Shown here in pieces: positions 58,425-64,000 of a stretch of DNA of 64,000 bases (within the stretch, counting starts at the first letter, position 1; the number at the start of each line of letters is the position of its first letter). Source of the stretch: Ficedula albicollis (Eukaryota > Chordata > Aves > Passeriformes > Muscicapidae); assembly GCF_000247815.1 (NCBI RefSeq), contig NC_021673.1, positions 39,262,592 to 39,326,591 of the forward strand. Direction: 5' to 3'. A program made the position numbers and the translations under genes. The notes beneath the pieces were generated by a model. It searched no databases. It was not told the DNA's origin and was given only the letters and a program-made list of their open reading frames with translations.

Positions 58425-61400
58425 TTGGAAAAAAGAAGACATAAAACATTTGGAACACAGACCCTAAAAGGCACATTTGCTAAATACTAATCTACAACCA
58501 CCTACAATATTTGCACATAGTGAATCTGTTTCTCTGATGAAATCTGCATCTACTCAGTTATAACTTCTTCTTGCTTTTTATCATCAGTTTCCCTGTGGGT
58601 GTTTTTAACTAAGCCAAACTACGTATTTCCTGAAGAGATTGTATTTTTGCCTTCTGAAATGCTTCTGAATGCAATAATGGCTGAATTATCTGCTTATCTT
58701 AACTTCTGGTTTATACAACTACACTGAATTTCTAAAGCAGATTCTATCTCATATTTATATATTTATGTCTCAGTGCATATTTTACAAATACCACTATACT
58801 GCAACAAATGCATTAATTACACACTTGGGCCTGCCTATTATGGGTTCCAGTTTGCATGTTTATAACCAGCTAAGCCAGGGCTCTTTCTTCTGGGTTAACC
58901 CTAGTGCAAAACAGGGCTCACTCCCACATGTGTCAGCACGGTCTAAAGGGGAGCTAAGATTTACAGGTGCAAACTGCCTGCTCCTCTTCCCCAGACTTAC
59001 CACATAATGGCTGCAGCTTGTGAATGTTAAAGAGGATGTGGTTGAGGTTCAAATTATTAATTAAAATCTTAAGAGTATAAATGTAAATTACCTAGTTATT
59101 GTCACCAATGCTTTTTAAGTATACTTCTGTAATTATAATTCATTACCTGTGCTGATCAAGCAGTAGTTCTGCAAGTTCTCACTTTTAATTATTGGTATCA
59201 GAGCATTGAATCAGTAATATAGTTTGGGATTTCATATGCTCTTATGACAGATTTTCACTCTTGGGTTCTACTTGAGCTTTCATATGAGAAAATTAATATA
59301 TCAATATTCCACTCTGGTAAGCTTTACAAAAGAAACTTTGGTGTAGCCTCACCATTAGACACAAGATTGGAGAAAATACACTATGCCCAGAGTTGTTGTT
59401 ATATCTTTTGTATTCAAGAATTTGAATCATATTTTAATTAATTTTGCCCAAATATTTGTTAGTCTTTTTTATTGCCTTGTATCATCAAATGCATTTGTTC
59501 ATCTTCCCTTAATTATTGAGGTAGAACTGGATTCAGTGCTACCTCTTTTTAATAAGCAAGACCAAGCTTTGCACAGTACAGCAGAGAATGCTATTGCAAG
59601 TTTTTATAAACTATTTCATTAAACTATTCAATAAAATTTCCTAAATATAGCAGACAGTATTTCTACTGTAGTTTTAGACAATGAAATTTAAGTATCTGGC
59701 AAAAATAGTTAGCACAGAGTATTTTTAGAAGGATAACAGAAAACCTTCCTCTGGCATGTTTCTTTTCTAAATGCAATTAACCATGCTGTGCCTAACTTTA
59801 ATAGGTTGATGTGAATTTGAGGAAAGAAGCTATTGGTAAGGTTTCTTTAATTAGATGCAGTTGTTTCACCCCTAAACACCATGCATATATTTTATTAATT
59901 TCTTTAAAATAGAGTAATCCATCAGAACAGGTTATTTAATGAATATACATTTCGGTTATTTAAAGAGCATATTCTAGAATCATTTCAGTTTCAGGTTTAA
60001 TGTACTCATCAAGGGATAATCCTAAATTTAGTAACTCTAAGTAGATTTAATATGTTGTATATAGGCAGCAAAACAATAAGCATGCTTTACTGTAATAATT
60101 AGGATAAACCAGTAAATGGTTCTGCATAGAACTTACGTTATTTTTCATAGCACAATTAAGGTACACTCTGCTTTACTAAGAACACCCAAAACATTTTATT
60201 TGTAAAAAATTGAGGTAGTGGATGCCAGTAATTGTCTTCATTTCCAAATTACCGGAAAAAAAAATATATATTAAGCCTATACTGCTTTGCTATAAAATTA
60301 ATTCTAGTCTTTTAAATTTGCAAGTCAAAGCTGTTTAGGTTCTCAACAAGTATGTCTGCTGTATATCCCAGTGTCTGGGGTCTCCCAGTGTGTGTTTAAA
60401 ACTGGGGTGCGTAGGACTGATGGCTTCTATTGCTCTTTTGTTGGTTTTAATCAAATGATGCTCAGTGTTTCATCTTAATCACGAAGTGTCAACCGGCATT
60501 TTATGTCTGGGTAATAAAAAACACTGTTGAAATTGAAATTTCACACCAATTTTTAATTGTAACACATCCTCAGGGCTTTAACAAACATGGTATCCGAGGG
60601 TTAATAGAAACGATTTTCTAGGAATGCTGTGCAGAAACTCGCCTCTATAAATAGCCTTTGTGAGTTACAGTACATACATTACCAGCTCTGGAAAGTGTTA
60701 AGAAGCTATGAACTTAATTCTCTAGTTTGTTTTTTGCTCAAGTATTTGTAAAATAGGCTATGGGCACATCGATCTTACAGTCGTGCTTGTGATGGTGCAT
60801 TGTGTGGAATAATTGACTTTCTGTCCCATTTATAAAGTACTCCGTCATTATTGGAGTGAATAATGTAATACCAATGTTCAAAGGGCTTCCACAGGAGGAA
60901 GAAGTGGTGTGGCTCAGTTTACTGCATTGCCTGTCAGCATTTTATTTGTCTAGAGAAGCATATGCCACACCATTTCAGTTTCACTAAGGAAGCACTGTGT
61001 GTTCTTCAGCTCTCAGGAAAGCTATAATGGGAAGTAGGTCAGTGTTTGAATGCGAGTCTCTCTCGTTTTGGTCCTGGATCTTTGCTCATATTTTGAGTCT
61101 GGGAACAGTTTTTCTCCTGAAGATGTGGCTTTGTTTAAAAGAAAAGAGAAACCAAACATGTCCTTCACCATATCTGGTAAGTTTTTGGGGAGTAAAAGTG
61201 AAAATTTTAAGATTTTTCACTTAAGATCTGGTCAGCTAAGGAATGTAAATGGACTGTGAATCTTAACATCTTTACTAAATTGCACCTATATATATTCAAC
61301 AGACCAAAAGGTCTAATAAGTTGACTGTAAGGTGTGTATGTAGCATGAAAAGATAAGTCCTCTCCATTTGTTCCATCCTCTAAAAATTCTGAGTAAAGGG

Positions 61401-62241
61401 AGAAGAGTGAAATTGCCAGAAAAGATGGTGTATAAATTCTGTCTTGCAAAATACCTGTGTCAAACTGGTACAGCCCATTATCATGCTTTTCTTTAAATTG
61501 CAAGCATTCTTGGCCAGAAAATGAGATGATCATCCAATCTGAGTCTCAAAGGGTGGTTCTGAAAAGACTTTCATAATAACTTAGAAACTTTTAGGATGAA
61601 GTATGAAATGCTGTTTATTTTTGTTCACTAAATTGCTGCATTCATACTTGAGTTCTTTAATTGCAAAACCTTGTGGAAACTAGATTTCAGACAGGGCCTG
61701 TTGCCCAACTCTTCAGAAAAACAGGCAAACTACAGTTTCCATGGTTTCAGACACTGCTGCTCATCCTCTCAAGGCTGTTCTGCTCTTGGTAGGAGAAATT
61801 GAGAATGTGTGAAAGGCTAAAAGTAAGATTATTTGTTTCAGGGCTATTTTTTCATTTTATTTTGTGCTTACTGTAACAGCTAGAGTTTTTCCAGATTGTC
61901 AAAGCTGAAGAAGTATTTTATCCAGCAGAAGAAAGATTTCTCAATGATTTTATGAGCTGTCTTTCTTGAAAAAGGCAGTCTTATGATTTTTTTTCCCCTG
62001 GAAGAAGAATAGATATTTCAGTATTCACATTGCAGGTGCTTCTCTTGGTTTCAGGAATGGGACATCAATAGACAGTTGTTCTTTATTTATCTGTAAATAC
62101 AGTTTTTCAAAAATGAAATGGCTTGGAATCGTTAGCCATAGCTTCCATTTTTGAAAGAGCAGTGACTGGTTTTGGTGGGCTGTCTCAATCCTTAGAAGGA
62201 AATTTTATTTCCTGGAGAAAAGGAGAGGAGAAGACAAAGTA
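58425..62241. other. Unique non-coding DNA with a CpG-retaining stretch
   Basis: No gene is recognised. Positions 60380-60860 hold about nine CpGs, a perfect MEF2-type site (ctataaatag, 60645-60654) and a TEAD-like ggaatg (60621-60626). This is a possible conserved regulatory element, but single sites of this kind are expected by chance in 64 kb. Frames of up to 108 codons (minus 61207-61533) are unsupported. Confidence 0.4.
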
Positions 62242-62647
62242 GTCTCTTCTTTTGCCTATCTTTCTTTGGGTTACTCCAACAAAAAAACAGTTAAATGGTT
62301 TTCAGAATGTTGTCACTTCTGGATGAATGGATGAATGTGTTTCTCTGAGGAATAACATTGCTTGCAAACTAACCTCTCATTCTTCTCTTTAGTTTTTTTT
62401 TCTTCTTTTTTTTTATTTATTATTTTATGGCTGCCCGTTAAGAGTCCTCTTCTTTTGCCTATCTTTCTTTGGGTTACTCCAACAAAAAAACAGTTAAATG
62501 GTTTTCAGAATGTTGTCACTTCTGGATGAATGGATGAATGTGTTTCTCTGAGGAATAACATTGCTTGCAAACTAACCTCTCACTCTTCTCTTAATTTTTT
62601 TTTTCTTCTTTTATTTTTTTATTATTTTATGGCTGCCCGTTAAGAGT
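62242..62647. repeat. Direct tandem doublet, 203-bp units
   Basis: Copies lie at 62242-62444 and 62445-62647, with shared landmarks cttttgcctatctttctttg and ggctgcccgttaagagtc. The main differences are in the T-rich tract near the end of each copy and cattcttc versus cactcttc. Confidence 0.95.
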
Positions 62648-64000
62648 CTGGGAAGGAGAGGATTTCTGATTTTCAAGACTTGCATATAGTAAAAGACCCA
62701 CTTGTCCTTTGCTTCAGCTCCTACATGTGACATGAGATCAAAAGTGGTCAAATAAGACCAGTTGGCACCTGGGCCCCCCTGAAGGCTGGAGAAGCAGTGA
62801 ACCCCAGATATTGGTAGCCCTGGTCCTTCCCAGACACTGTTGTGGCTGAGCTGCAGGGCTCTGCAGGCAGCTGGAGGTGTTAGGTCAGCTCAAGAGCAGT
62901 CTGATTATCTTCGTCTAGGAGGAGCTTTGGTGGCTCAGTTATCTGCATCAGATTTGTCTGGTAAATATAACTGAAAATTCGTGTGCTGCTTTACATTGTA
63001 TCCTTGTTATTTTTGAGAAGATAATAGTAAAACCAACTATAATACAATAAAAATTACTTTTCCCCTCTCTGTTTCCCTCTAAATCCTTCTGGGGCTAGAC
63101 AGGGATGAGAGACTCTTCTCAGAAGAGACATTTCTAAACACTAGACATAAGACAAACTGAAAACAGCAAGTTCTAGTAAAATACTTTATTCTCAAATCAT
63201 TGGCTCTGATTAATTAATAGTGGAACTAATGTAACATTTGGTGCATCACTTAATTCCATGTTTTAGTGTGTTACTTGTCTTCCATAAGAGTAGAAGCTCT
63301 TTAGTTTTTCAAGGCAGGATGGGACACCAGTGCTCATCAGGAAAGGGATTCCACCCTGCAGACTTTTTAGTGTTAATGCACTAAATCTGTAAGTAATAAA
63401 GTTGAGAAATATATACTGGGGACTTTTTCCCAATGAGTTTGCATGTAATTTTACTACCAAAAAACCTAATAACTTTGTGGGGTGAAAAAAAACCCAAACC
63501 AACATGATTTTTCCAAATTGCTCTCTTCTTTCTATTAAATATTAGATAGTGCTTTGTTATGAAAAAACTGTACTACTGGCGCATAAATTATGCAAAAATT
63601 AACTCTTAATCACAAGAAAAATCTTTAGTGGCCCACTTTGCTCTAGCTGAACTTCAGTGTTATTGGAATACTCTGATCTTGTTCCCTATTATTTATGTAA
63701 AGTCAAATGAATTCCTTTTAGTATCTTATTGTACTATTTCCTTCTCTGCTTGTCACCAAATGTCATCCCCCAGAACCTCTATTTAACTCCCATTTCCCAG
63801 CGCCATCCCATGAGCTGTTAGAAGGAGTGAACAGCTGCTTTCCCCACTGCCAAGTGCCGCTACTTGGATAGTTAGCAGAGGATGCTAACTCAGGGAGTGC
63901 TCGCTTTCCTCTGTCCCAGAGGCTGGATGAGTCACTCTGGAAGGAGCCTTGTGCTCATTGTCTCTGCATCTGAGCTCATACTTCCCCTGCCTTCATGTTT
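62648..64000. other. Unique non-coding DNA, GC rising at the end
   Basis: No gene is recognised. The final 250 bases are noticeably richer in G and C and contain one AP-1-type site (tgagtca, near 63929). Whether this leads to a gene outside the window cannot be seen. Confidence 0.5.

Noticed and set aside
63750..64000. Promoter or first exon at the right edge
   Set aside because: There is a GC rise and one AP-1-type site, but no CpG island, no start-site motif and no open frame with support.

Overview
The window reads as vertebrate nuclear DNA, most likely from a bird, and it is essentially non-coding. Four elements have the layout of avian CR1 (chicken repeat 1) LINE 3' ends, closing with copies of the CR1 tail (attctgtgat-type). 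Two more look like older CR1 relatives shared among archosaurs and turtles. Composition is AT-rich with few CpGs. I found no tRNA, rRNA, snRNA, CRISPR or prokaryote-style operon, and no open reading frame that I recognise as a real gene. The longest open frames are translations of simple repeats (Leu from TTA, Gly or Pro from a G run). The rest are at most about 190 codons, show no recognisable domain, and fit chance expectation. The window is best described as intergenic, or the interior of a very large intron.

Layout. 1-11,853: unique AT-rich DNA broken by a dense series of two-copy direct duplications (55, 161, 68, 1,665, 293 and 1,178 bp units, plus a scrambled doublet at 6,841-7,089) and a 68-base G run. 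11,854-25,763: quiet unique DNA with one CR1 3' end at 17,376-17,733. 25,764-26,585: an uninterrupted (TTA)n tract of about 274 units. 27,834-27,950: a homopolymer mosaic. 28,884-29,105: a 111-bp doublet. 29,831-29,972, 31,001-31,140 and 38,110-38,506: CR1 fragments. 37,171-37,233: a near-perfect hairpin. 40,065-40,165 and 45,106-45,853: G runs of 27 and 687 bases, each bounded by a copied flank. 49,268-50,113: a CR1 on the minus strand whose 3' end is fused directly to an upstream part of its pol gene. 51,996-62,648: more two-copy duplications (69, 42, 80, 132 and 203 bp).

The most striking pattern is structural. About fourteen tandem direct duplications occur in 64 kb. Each is present in two copies. 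Several are chained, so that the end of one doublet is the start of the next, and the copies are nearly identical. Two of the G runs are flanked by a duplicated piece of local sequence and lie against long T or pyrimidine tracts. I think the best single explanation is assembly error: both haplotypes laid end to end, and poly-G no-signal reads used to fill homopolymer gaps. Real local tandem duplication cannot be excluded for any one case from sequence alone. I see no evidence of a new biological system. The items most worth biological follow-up are the 37.2-kb hairpin, the CR1 fusion, the TTA tract, and a few CpG-retaining stretches that might be conserved non-coding elements.
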